Made by a program: the position numbers and the translations under genes. The notes under the pieces are model-generated. The model saw only the letters and a list, made by a program, of their open reading frames with translations. It made no database searches and was not told where the DNA came from. Positions 1 to 5,141 of a DNA stretch of 5,141 nucleotides are shown here, in pieces; position 1 is the stretch's first letter, and every line of letters starts with the position of its first letter. The stretch comes from an uncultured Porphyromonadaceae bacterium (GTDB lineage Bacteria > Bacteroidota > Bacteroidia > Bacteroidales > Muribaculaceae): assembly GCA_900555165.1 (NCBI GenBank), contig USKE01000160.1:1-5141 (forward strand). Reading direction: 5' to 3'.

Positions 1-966
1 TACCAGGCCCACAACCCAATATCATACAAGCCGGGCGGCTACATCAACGGCGCGGGCCACGGCAGTACCGTCGAGGGCCCCGGGGGACTGTTCTGGCACT
101 TCGGCTCGATGGCACTCCCCATCAACGTGAACTGGGAACGGCGCCTGTGCATGTTCCCCACCTACTTCGATGCCGACGGCATAATGCACTGCGACACCCG
201 TTTCGGCGACTATCCGCGCTATGCCCCCGCCACGCCCGGCAAGAAGGGTGAGTTCCGCGGCTGGATGCTCCTGTCATATAACCGACCTGTGACCGCCTCG
301 TCGTCGGCCGAGGGGCACGAGGCCACAGGCATCACCGACGAGAACAGCAAGACATTCTGGCTCGCCGGCGCCAACAACGCCGACCAGTGGGCCGAGATAG
401 ACCTCGGCGCACCGGCCACAGTGAATGCCATACAGGTGAACTACAACGACTACAAGAGCGACATGTATGGCCGCTACGATGGACTGCCCCACCGATACAC
501 CATCAACGGCTCACTCGACGGCCGCGAATGGTTCCCGCTTGTCGACCGCTCGAAAAGCTACAAGGACGCCCCGCACGATTATGTCGAGCTTGAGACGCCC
601 CGCCGCGCCCGCTATATCCGGTACGACAACATCGAGGTGCCCACGCCGTCGCTGTCACTTTCGGCCATAAGGGTCTTCGGCCTCGGCGAGGGCAAGGCGC
701 CCGCGATGGTAAAAGGATTCGAATCACGCCGTCACGACGACCGCCGCGACATCACGCTCACCTGGCAGCCGGTAAAGGGCGCACAGGGCTACAACATCCT
801 CTGGGGAATCGCCCCCGACAAGCTCTACAGCTCGTGGATGGTCTACGGCAACGACTGCCGTCACCTGATGAAGTGCCTCACCACCGACCAAAAATACTAT
901 TTCGCCATCGAGGCCTTCAATGAAAACGGCGTCTCGCGCCTGACCCCGGTCACCGAAGTTCAGTGA
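1..966 (+). CDS. GH43-type glycosidase, C-terminal part with F5/8 type C and Fn3-like domains (5' end outside window)
   Basis: An open frame runs from the first base to TGA at 964-966 (321 residues visible); the start lies upstream of the window. Residues 1-80 look like the last part of a glycoside hydrolase family 43 beta-propeller, with a GHGS...EGPGGLFWHFGS stretch and the segment NWERRLCMFPTYF. Residues about 92-228 form an F5/8 type C (discoidin) carbohydrate-binding domain: ITDENSKTFWLA, W-x-EIDLG, the RYTINGSLDG strand and ARYIRYDNI. Residues about 236-321 look like a fibronectin type III module (DITLTWQPVKGAQGYNILWG ... YYFAIEAFNENG). Family knowledge: such Bacteroidetes proteins are secreted or surface enzymes that remove arabinose or xylose side groups from plant glycans. 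The catalytic acids and any signal peptide are outside the window, so substrate and location are inferred. The gene converges on crcB across a repeat-rich gap. The domain reading is firm; the exact activity is not. Confidence 0.85.
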   Translation, partial: YQAHNPISYKPGGYINGAGHGSTVEGPGGLFWHFGSMALPINVNWERRLCMFPTYFDADGIMHCDTRFGDYPRYAPATPGKKGEFRGWMLLSYNRPVTASSSAEGHEATGITDENSKTFWLAGANNADQWAEIDLGAPATVNAIQVNYNDYKSDMYGRYDGLPHRYTINGSLDGREWFPLVDRSKSYKDAPHDYVELETPRRARYIRYDNIEVPTPSLSLSAIRVFGLGEGKAPAMVKGFESRRHDDRRDITLTWQPVKGAQGYNILWGIAPDKLYSSWMVYGNDCRHLMKCLTTDQKYYFAIEAFNENGVSRLTPVTEVQ

Positions 967-983
967 CAGGGGCACCCCTACCC

Positions 984-1093
984 TCCCATAACTCCCATGA
1001 CTCCCATGACTCCCATGACTCCCATGACTCCCATTCAGCAAACTGGGAATTATGGGAGTCATGGGAGTCATGGGAATTATGGGAGTTATGGGA
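984..1093. repeat. Long imperfect inverted repeat made of 9-bp tandem units (TCCCATRAY / RTYATGGGA)
   Basis: The left arm (984-1035) is a 9-bp tandem array: one TCCCATAAC, four TCCCATGAC and a partial unit. The right arm (1042-1093) is its complement, with units ending GTC, ATT or GTT. The loop is six bases (1036-1041, CAGCAA). Aligned by hand, the arms match at 47 of 52 positions, and two of the five mismatches would be G-U pairs in RNA. The element starts 17 bases after the glycosidase stop codon and lies between two converging genes. A strong two-sided stem-loop that ends or protects both transcripts is the simplest role. It carries no T-tract, so it is not a textbook intrinsic terminator. 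The structure is seen directly; the role is inferred. Confidence 0.9.
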
Positions 1094-1113
1094 AAGTCAG
1101 ACCCGTCTGACTT
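1094..1113 (-). terminator. Possible stem-loop at the end of the tpiA-crcB transcript
   Basis: AAGTCAGA (1094-1101) and TCTGACTT (1106-1113) form a perfect 8-bp stem with a 4-base loop. Read leftward from crcB, the stem ends in CUU followed by UCCC, so only a short U run follows. It could act as a weak terminator alone, or together with the much larger hairpin just beyond it. A competing stem is possible: TCTGACAG (1124-1131) pairs with CTGTCAGA (1151-1158), which overlaps the crcB stop codon. The pairing is seen; termination is inferred. Confidence 0.35.
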
Positions 1114-1131
1114 GTCGGACAGGTCTGACAG
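1096..1131. repeat. Four tandem 9-bp units GTCNGACNN
   Basis: Units start at 1096, 1105, 1114 and 1123, exactly 9 bp apart. Each holds the near-palindrome GTCNGAC (N is A, T, G, T) followed by two variable bases. Because GTCNGAC is nearly its own complement, neighbouring units can pair with one another: units 1 and 2 form an 8-bp stem, and units 3 and 4 a 6-bp stem with one G-U pair. The array directly follows the TCCCAT hairpin, shares its 9-bp period but is 2 bp out of phase with it. It lies downstream of the crcB stop codon. Function is unknown. Confidence 0.85.
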
Positions 1132-1153
1132 AAGTTACCAGTAGTGATTGCTG

Positions 1154-1534
1154 TCAGAAGAAGCGGGCGGCCAGATAGCCGGCATATAGCAGAAAAAGGC
1201 CGGCCACAAGGGTAGCGGCGGCATAGGTAATGGCCACTGCCGGTGCCGGATGCGTGAACAGCACGTAATTCTCGTTGACGAAAGTAGAGAATGTGGTGAA
1301 TCCGCCGCAGAAACCCACTGTCAGAAACAGTTTCAACGGCGCGCTGAGCTGAAAACCACGGTCAAGCATGCCATAAAGGAACCCGAGTACCAGGCACCCG
1401 GCAAGATTCACGGCAAACGTGCCCCATGGGAACAGGCCACCGGCACGGGTCTGCACCGCCACGCTCAGAAGATAGCGGGCCATGCCGCCCAGACAGCTGC
1501 CGGCGCCGACAATCAGCACATCCACGGGATTCAA
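1154..1534 (-). CDS. crcB: Fluoride ion channel/exporter CrcB (Fluc)
   Basis: A 126-residue membrane protein, the usual length for single-domain Fluc channels, which form antiparallel dual-topology dimers that let toxic fluoride leave the cytoplasm. Visible family marks are GGMARY (16-21), FPWGTFAVNLAGC (35-47) with the pore asparagine N43, and GFCGGFTTFSTF (74-85), which carries the pore phenylalanines F82 and F85 and the central sodium site. About four hydrophobic segments cover residues 4-24, 38-58, 66-90 and 98-122. The start is TTG at 1534-1532. It overlaps the folE stop as TTGA, which suggests coupled translation. No ATG lies close by, and a later start would remove the conserved first helix. 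No fluoride riboswitch can be seen; expression appears to come from the upstream operon promoter. Identification is firm. Confidence 0.95.
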   Translation of the reverse strand: MNPVDVLIVGAGSCLGGMARYLLSVAVQTRAGGLFPWGTFAVNLAGCLVLGFLYGMLDRGFQLSAPLKLFLTVGFCGGFTTFSTFVNENYVLFTHPAPAVAITYAAATLVAGLFLLYAGYLAARFF

Positions 1535-2112
1535 GAGCCGATAAGATTAAAGAATTCGGTGCGCAGAGCCGGATCAGTGGCAAACGCACCGGTGTATTCG
1601 TAAGTGTGCGTGACAGCACGCTGTTTCTCCACCCCGCGCATCTGCATGCACAGGTGGTTTGCGCGGCAGTTCACAATCACGCCGCAGGGGGCCAGGGTCT
1701 GCTGCAGCTGATTGCAGATCTCGGCGGTCATGCGCTCCTGCACCTGCAGTCGGCGCGCCACGGCATCGACAAGCCGGGCAAGCTTGCTCAGGCCGATCAT
1801 CGAGCCTGAAGGGAGATAACCCACATCCACTGTGCCGAAAAACGGCAATATGTGGTGCTCGCAGAGCGAATAAAATTCTATATCCTTCACCACAACCATC
1901 TTCGACCCGGCATATTCAAAAATCGCCTGGTTGAGAATAGCTTCAGGATTCTGGCGATAACCGCCGGTAGCGTACCACATGGCCTTTGCGGCACGCATGG
2001 GTGTCTTTACCAACCCCTCTCGCGAGGGGTCTTCGCCCAGAAGTGAGATGATTTCGCGATAGTGGGCCGCAATGGCCTCGATGCGCGAGTTTTCGTCAGA
2101 AAAATCAGTCAT
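1531..2112 (-). CDS. folE: GTP cyclohydrolase I (type IA, FolE)
   Basis: Converts GTP to 7,8-dihydroneopterin triphosphate and formate, the first step of tetrahydrofolate synthesis; the product also feeds queuosine synthesis. The 193 residues match the bacterial family. Motifs are EDPSREGLVKTPMR (27-40), SLCEHHILPFFG (82-93), QERMTAEI (125-132) and HLCMQMRGV (153-161). The zinc ligands expected for the family are present: C84, H87 and C155, with H86 as the catalytic histidine. This is therefore the zinc-dependent FolE and not the FolE2 type. The start is ATG at 2112-2110, 20 bp after the SPOR gene stop. The stop overlaps the TTG start of crcB. Codons 28-34 hold a stem-loop with a GCGA loop in the mRNA. 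The protein is cytosolic and a homodecamer in known members. Confidence 0.97.
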   Translation of the reverse strand: MTDFSDENSRIEAIAAHYREIISLLGEDPSREGLVKTPMRAAKAMWYATGGYRQNPEAILNQAIFEYAGSKMVVVKDIEFYSLCEHHILPFFGTVDVGYLPSGSMIGLSKLARLVDAVARRLQVQERMTAEICNQLQQTLAPCGVIVNCRANHLCMQMRGVEKQRAVTHTYEYTGAFATDPALRTEFFNLIGS

Positions 2113-2132
2113 GATTGTTCGTTTAGACAGCC

Positions 2133-2726
2133 TCAGCGGGCGTTTATGCGGTCGCGTACTATGCGCACGTCGCGCGAGAAACGCGGGAACGCCCGTTTGA
2201 TTTCTGCGGCGGCTTTCTGCGCCTCCTGCTGTGTGCGGAAATCCCCTACCCTCAGACGCCAGTACGGCGATGAATAGCTGACGTAGGTGGAATACTGCGG
2301 AAATGAGCGACCCACGATGCGCTCGCGGTTGCGGGCCTCGCTCTTGCCGGTGCGCACATTCTGGTCGGTATATATCTGCACGCGGTAGCCAACGACCTTG
2401 CCGCGCGACATCTGCACGGGGCGGTCGGTATCTTTGTCGGCCTCACTCTCAGTTTCGGCGCTCTCAGACTGCTCGCCGCTTTCGGCGGATTCTGAATGGA
2501 GAGCGCGATTCTCAAGACGACGTTCCAGAGCCGCGGGAATATCGACTGTTACGGTGGCACCCTCGCGGCCGAGGGCCGTGACTATGTCACCTCCGGCAAC
2601 CGCGGCGGTCACTGCCGCGCTGTCGGCAACCGACGCGGCAACGGCCGCAACCGCCTCCTGCGCCTTTACAGGCATCAGGGCGACGATTGCGGCTACCGCT
2701 GTCAGTATGAATCTGCGTATTGTCAA
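2133..2726 (-). CDS. Secreted SPOR-domain protein, probable peptidoglycan binding
   Basis: A 197-residue protein with a clear signal peptide: arginines at 4-5, a hydrophobic core 6-20, and likely cleavage after VKA (residue 22). An alanine-rich stretch (24-45) follows, then a charged low-complexity linker rich in Ser, Glu and Asp (about 77-102). A C-terminal SPOR domain (about 112-195) contains GYRVQIYT, SSPYWRLRVGDFRTQQEAQKAAAEIK and a final basic strand. SPOR domains bind peptidoglycan strands stripped of stem peptides, often at division sites, so a periplasmic envelope role is likely. The start is TTG at 2726-2724; the next in-frame ATG (M18) would cut away most of the signal peptide. It lies between tpiA (20 bp upstream) and folE (20 bp downstream). 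I recall this tpiA-SPOR-folE order from Bacteroides. The precise role is unknown. Confidence 0.88.
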   Translation of the reverse strand: MTIRRFILTAVAAIVALMPVKAQEAVAAVAASVADSAAVTAAVAGGDIVTALGREGATVTVDIPAALERRLENRALHSESAESGEQSESAETESEADKDTDRPVQMSRGKVVGYRVQIYTDQNVRTGKSEARNRERIVGRSFPQYSTYVSYSSPYWRLRVGDFRTQQEAQKAAAEIKRAFPRFSRDVRIVRDRINAR

Positions 2727-2746
2727 AACGACGTTGTGTTTGCTTG

Positions 2747-3505
2747 TCAGAATGCTGTTACAATGCCCATGAACGAGGCAGCGTCCAGAGCGGCACCACC
2801 GATCAGGCCACCGTCAACATCGGGTTTTGCGAACAGTTCTTTGGCGTTCGAGGGCTTGCACGAACCACCGTAGAGAATCGAAGTGTTGTCAGCAACCTCT
2901 TTGCCATATTTCTTCTCGATTACCGAGCGGATGTGTGCGTGCATCTCCTGAGCCTGGTCGGCAGTGGCGGTCTTGCCGGTGCCGATAGCCCATACCGGCT
3001 CGTAAGCCAGGATGAGTTTCGAGAAGTCCTCGGCCGAAAGATCGAAGAGAGCCTCCTCGATCTGTTTTGTAACCACGTCGAGGAACGAGCCGTCCTCACG
3101 CTGCTCCAGCACCTCGCCGATGCAGAAAATCGGGGTCAGGTTCTCGGCCAGAGCCAGGTTCACTTTCTCTTTCAGAATCTCTGAGGTCTCGCCATAATAC
3201 TGACGGCGCTCAGAGTGCCCGAGGATAACGTATGTAGCGCCGGTCGAGGCAACCATCGGGGCCGAAACCTCACCGGTGTATGCGCCTTTGAGCTTGTCGG
3301 CGCAGTTCTCGGCGCCGAGGCCGAGGAGATTCTTGTCGATAGCGGCGGCAACGGGTGCCAGGTGTGTGAAGGGCACGCAGATCACCACGTCGCATTTCAC
3401 GTCAGAGGCGTTTTTCAGAGCCTCGTTCACATCTTTTGCCAGACCTACGCCCTCGCCGAGGGTGGTGTTCATCTTCCAGTTGCCGGCTACGATATTCTTT
3501 CTCAT
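2747..3505 (-). CDS. tpiA: Triosephosphate isomerase
   Basis: Interconverts dihydroxyacetone phosphate and glyceraldehyde 3-phosphate in glycolysis and gluconeogenesis; a cytosolic (beta/alpha)8 barrel, normally a dimer. The 252 residues equal the usual bacterial length. The catalytic residues are all visible: N9 and K11 in GNWKMN, H97 in ILGHSERR, and E169 in [14 protein letters not shown], which also carries the mobile phosphate-binding loop (about 171-178). The phosphate-binding segments [10 protein letters not shown] (211-220) and [11 protein letters not shown] (231-241) are intact. The start is ATG at 3505-3503, behind an A-rich leader with no Shine-Dalgarno sequence. It is the first gene of the tpiA-SPOR-folE-crcB run and has its own Bacteroidetes-type promoter. 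Confidence 0.98.
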   Translation of the reverse strand: MRKNIVAGNWKMNTTLGEGVGLAKDVNEALKNASDVKCDVVICVPFTHLAPVAAAIDKNLLGLGAENCADKLKGAYTGEVSAPMVASTGATYVILGHSERRQYYGETSEILKEKVNLALAENLTPIFCIGEVLEQREDGSFLDVVTKQIEEALFDLSAEDFSKLILAYEPVWAIGTGKTATADQAQEMHAHIRSVIEKKYGKEVADNTSILYGGSCKPSNAKELFAKPDVDGGLIGGAALDAASFMGIVTAF

Positions 3506-3544
3506 TATTTTAGCTTTTATAGTTGTTTTGTTGTTTTGGAGTCA

Positions 3545-3575
3545 CAAAGTTACGGCTTTTCGCGCTGATTTCAAA
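3545..3575 (-). promoter_or_regulatory. Bacteroidetes housekeeping promoter for tpiA operon (TTTG-N19-TAACTTTG)
   Basis: On the minus strand, TTTG (plus positions 3572-3575) is followed after exactly 19 bases by TAACTTTG (3545-3552). This fits the Bacteroidetes -33/-7 consensus, TTTG then TAnnTTTG, with a normal spacer. Transcription would begin near 3538, leaving an A-rich leader of about 30-35 bases before the tpiA ATG. Such leaders are usual in Bacteroidetes, which rely little on Shine-Dalgarno pairing. It is probably the main promoter for tpiA, the SPOR gene, folE and crcB. Confidence 0.8.
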
Positions 3576-3603
3576 ACACCGCGCGCATTGTTTTGCGCGT
3601 GTT
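3575..3603 (-). terminator. Possible stem-loop after the CBM9-like gene
   Basis: On the plus strand AACAC (3575-3579) plus GCGC (3583-3586) can pair with GCGC (3595-3598) plus GTGTT (3599-3603), with a 3-base bulge and an 8-base loop. Read leftward from the CBM9-like gene, the stem starts 6 bases after the stop codon and runs into UUUUGA. It could end the lysE-CBM9 transcript, but it overlaps the -33 element of the tpiA promoter and the U run is short. Weak evidence. Confidence 0.3.
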
Positions 3604-3609
3604 CGCGCG

Positions 3610-4281
3610 TCATTCCAGCGTGATGGTGGCGAAAGCCTCCGGGCGGTGGAAATCGGGCTCAGGCGAATCAATCGGCGCCCAGCTCAGATAATGCGGCTGT
3701 GACGTGTCGGTTGCGCACTTGTTGAAATTGCCTGCCACCCTCACCGGGGCGCCATCGTATCTTATGCCCACCAGGTCAAGCGGAATCGCCACGGTCACAC
3801 TCCAGATAAACGACCCCTCGACCTCGCGGAACGGCCGCGTGCCCACCGAGGCATACCGCTGTATGCGAGCCAGCTCGTCGGTGCCGAGCACGCGCGCCGT
3901 TCCGTCAGAGCGGTGTGCGGTGGCCCTTACGGTGCCGATGCAGTTTATGCCGATCGACACATAGTCGGCCGGACTCGCCGGGTCGGCAGCCACATAAAAT
4001 TCCACGCACGAGTCGCGGCTCACCTGGCTGTTGTCAGTGTAATTCTCGGCCCTGAGGTAGTTGCACCTCACCAGAAACTCCAGATAAATGGCGGTTGAGG
4101 TGTGGGCGGCGCTGACAACCGTCAGCGGGCGGTAGGGAAACTGTTCCGGCCAGTTGAGCGAGTCAACCGACAGGCGCACGCCGTGCTCCTCGAGCGCCGA
4201 GGGCACTTCACTTATGGGCAATGTGTCAAGTACGGGGGCGTCAGGGAGCGAGATTACCGGTTTCTGTCTGTTTTGGCGCAT
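3610..4281 (-). CDS. Carbohydrate-binding family 9-like (DOMON-type) protein, no signal peptide
   Basis: The 223 residues match, from memory, a Bacteroidetes family annotated as carbohydrate-binding family 9-like. The pattern includes NWPEQFPYRP (43-52), AAH (58-60), AIYLEFLVRCNYLRAENYTDNSQV (64-87), DSCVEFYV (90-97), GINCIGTVRA (111-120), a strand W-x-V-x-V-AIP (160-167), GNFNKC (184-189), PHYLSWAPI (196-204) and the end PDFHRPEAF. The fold would be a single beta-sandwich, as in CBM9 and DOMON modules. No catalytic module, signal peptide or lipobox is present, so it is probably cytosolic and its ligand is unknown. The GNFYKC motif I remember has Asn in place of Tyr here. The ATG start overlaps lysE by 41 bp. 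An alternative TTG at 4221-4219 would fall just past the lysE stop but would remove an N-terminal strand I expect in the family. Confidence 0.82.
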   Translation of the reverse strand: MRQNRQKPVISLPDAPVLDTLPISEVPSALEEHGVRLSVDSLNWPEQFPYRPLTVVSAAHTSTAIYLEFLVRCNYLRAENYTDNSQVSRDSCVEFYVAADPASPADYVSIGINCIGTVRATAHRSDGTARVLGTDELARIQRYASVGTRPFREVEGSFIWSVTVAIPLDLVGIRYDGAPVRVAGNFNKCATDTSQPHYLSWAPIDSPEPDFHRPEAFATITLE

Positions 4282-4960
4282 CGGCGGTTATGGTTGTGAC
4301 CGTCTGGTCGTTGTCTAAATCAATATATCCTCTGATTCCTTTGTAGAGCCCCACGGCCGCCATGGTCATGAGAATGCAGCCGATGATGCGGTTCATCAGC
4401 CACATGGCCTTCACGTTGAAACGGTTGCGCACCTTGCTTATCACGAACGTGATGAGCCACCACCACGCCATGGCACCGGCGAAGATGGAGATGTAGCCCA
4501 GTATGTAGTGGTAATACCTGAACTCGGGCAGCAGAAAATTGAAACGTGCGAACAGACCTATTATGAAGAACAGAATCAGCGGGTTGGCGAATGTGAAGAG
4601 GAAACCGGTGGCGAAATCGCTCCAGTAGTTGTTGGGCGCCGTGTCGGTGGGCTTGATGGCCAGCGACGGACTCTTGCGGAACAGATATATGCCGAACCCG
4701 ATCAGCACCACCGACCCCAGAATCTGCAGCAACAGCTCGTTGGCGGTGATGAAATCAGTGACGAACGACAGTCCCAGGCCCGTCAGCAACGAGTACGTCA
4801 GGTCGGAAAGCGCGGCACCAAGGCCGGTGAAAAAGGCCGCCCAGCGCCCCTTGTTCAAGGTGCGCTGTATCACAAGCATGCCGATCGGCCCCATCGGCGC
4901 CGACACGAACACGCCGATAAGCAGTCCGCTTGTAAGTATATGTATCAGCGACTCTACCAT
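4241..4960 (-). CDS. LysE/RhtB family amino-acid exporter
   Basis: A 239-residue inner-membrane protein with about six hydrophobic segments (roughly 7-30, 41-67, 74-94, 116-138, 149-175, 187-208). The family signature near the N-terminus is clear: G-x-F-V-S-A-PMGP (16-25) followed by L-NKGRWAAFFTGLGAALSD (35-53). The conserved FANP (124-127) lies in the fourth segment. LysE-superfamily members export amino acids such as lysine, arginine, homoserine or threonine; the substrate cannot be read here. The tail after residue 210 is polar and acidic, and its coding sequence overlaps the start of the CBM9-like gene. The start is ATG at 4960-4958, giving a short N-terminus and a complete first segment. 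It is the first gene of a probable two-gene unit. Family assignment is firm; function is only general. Confidence 0.9.
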   Translation of the reverse strand: MVESLIHILTSGLLIGVFVSAPMGPIGMLVIQRTLNKGRWAAFFTGLGAALSDLTYSLLTGLGLSFVTDFITANELLLQILGSVVLIGFGIYLFRKSPSLAIKPTDTAPNNYWSDFATGFLFTFANPLILFFIIGLFARFNFLLPEFRYYHYILGYISIFAGAMAWWWLITFVISKVRNRFNVKAMWLMNRIIGCILMTMAAVGLYKGIRGYIDLDNDQTVTTITADAPKQTETGNLAP

Positions 4961-4996
4961 CCGGCTCGGTAAACGGTACTATATGGAATCAACACC

Positions 4997-5086
4997 CCGC
5001 AGGGGGATATGCCGCATACCGGGCACAAATTTAGCAAAAATTTGGTTTGGCTGTACCTCCCCGCTACACAAACTTGCCCCCTGCGG
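4997..5086. repeat. 10-bp inverted repeat bracketing the lysE promoter region
   Basis: CCGCAGGGGG (4997-5006) and its exact complement CCCCCTGCGG (5077-5086) lie 70 bp apart and enclose the TAAATTTG element. The inner copy also sits in its own short palindrome, CCCCGCAGGGG (4995-5005). The arms are seen directly. Their role is open: operator, stem-loop or chance. Confidence 0.6.
5026..5033 (-). promoter_or_regulatory. Possible -7 promoter element for lysE (TAAATTTG)
   Basis: On the minus strand TAAATTTG matches the Bacteroidetes -7 form TAnnTTTG. No TTTG lies 18-21 bases upstream, so the -33 element is missing or degenerate. A TTTG at 5069-5072 is 35 bases away, which is too far. If used, the leader would be about 60 bases and would contain a small CCCC-TGC-GGGG stem-loop (4995-5005). 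Confidence 0.45.
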
Positions 5087-5141
5087 CACGGCTCTTTCAT
5101 TTAAGATAAAATAAAGCGTATATTTCCCCTTACCCGGTTCA
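5087..5141. other. AT-rich non-coding right end
   Basis: No reading frame, promoter pair or RNA structure that I can support. The stretch contains an A/T-rich segment (about 5096-5125) and may include the 3' end of the untranslated region of whatever gene lies to the right. Confidence 0.4.

Noticed and set aside
724..1071. Minus-strand frame with a Gly-Ser-His repeat
   Set aside because: It is antisense to the glycosidase gene and reads into the same repeat; it shows no independent coding signs.
967..1153. CRISPR-like array
   Set aside because: Units are 9 bp with no spacers, far from the repeat-spacer pattern of CRISPR arrays.
963..1178. Plus-strand frame with a repeated Ser-His-Asp and Trp-Glu peptide
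   Set aside because: The peptide repeat is only the translation of the 9-bp intergenic repeat. The frame overlaps the glycosidase stop and the crcB end and resembles no protein.
1535..1600. Fluoride riboswitch in front of crcB
   Set aside because: The region is the 3' coding end of folE and shows no recognisable riboswitch core; crcB overlaps folE directly.
4508..5114. Long plus-strand frames opposite lysE
   Set aside because: They lie antisense to a clear membrane protein gene and have no family resemblance; they are shadows of a GC-rich gene.
5100..5141. Possible tRNA T-arm (CCGGTTCA at the right edge)
   Set aside because: No acceptor, D or anticodon stems precede it; the upstream bases are AT-rich and unpaired.

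Overview
The window looks like chromosomal DNA of a Bacteroidales bacterium. Three things point there. The promoter in front of tpiA matches the Bacteroidetes housekeeping sigma form (TTTG, 19 bp, TAnnTTTG). The genes start without recognisable Shine-Dalgarno sequences, after A-rich leaders or close overlaps. The protein families are typical of the group: a GH43 / F5-8C / Fn3 glycosidase, a CBM9-like orphan protein, and a triosephosphate isomerase - SPOR protein - GTP cyclohydrolase I gene order that I recall from Bacteroides. The DNA is fairly GC-rich for the order, so a gut Muribaculaceae- or Alistipes-like organism is plausible, but this is inference and not a firm assignment.

Layout. Positions 1-966 (+) are the 3' end of a large secreted-type glycosidase gene that begins outside the window. 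It converges on a minus-strand block. The 187-bp gap between them (967-1153) is filled with two kinds of 9-bp-period repeats: a hairpin with 52-nt arms built from TCCCATRAY units, and four GTCNGACNN units. This compound repeat is the most unusual object in the window and probably serves as a bidirectional transcription end or a dispersed intergenic element.

The minus-strand block reads right to left. lysE (amino-acid exporter family) overlaps a CBM9-like gene by 41 bp. A 104-bp gap with a good promoter follows, then tpiA - SPOR protein - folE - crcB, closely packed with gaps of 20 bp, 20 bp and a 3-base start/stop overlap. The four-gene operon joins glycolysis (TpiA), a cell-envelope peptidoglycan-binding protein (SPOR), pterin/folate synthesis (FolE) and fluoride export (CrcB). 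They share no pathway, so this looks like a housekeeping operon held together by common expression.

The right end (4961-5141) is non-coding. It holds a possible promoter -7 element for lysE and a 10-bp GC-rich inverted repeat that brackets it. I see no mobile element, CRISPR array, RNA gene or clearly new multi-gene system. Most of the window is ordinary core genome, and the findings concentrate on its three intergenic regions and on gene overlaps.
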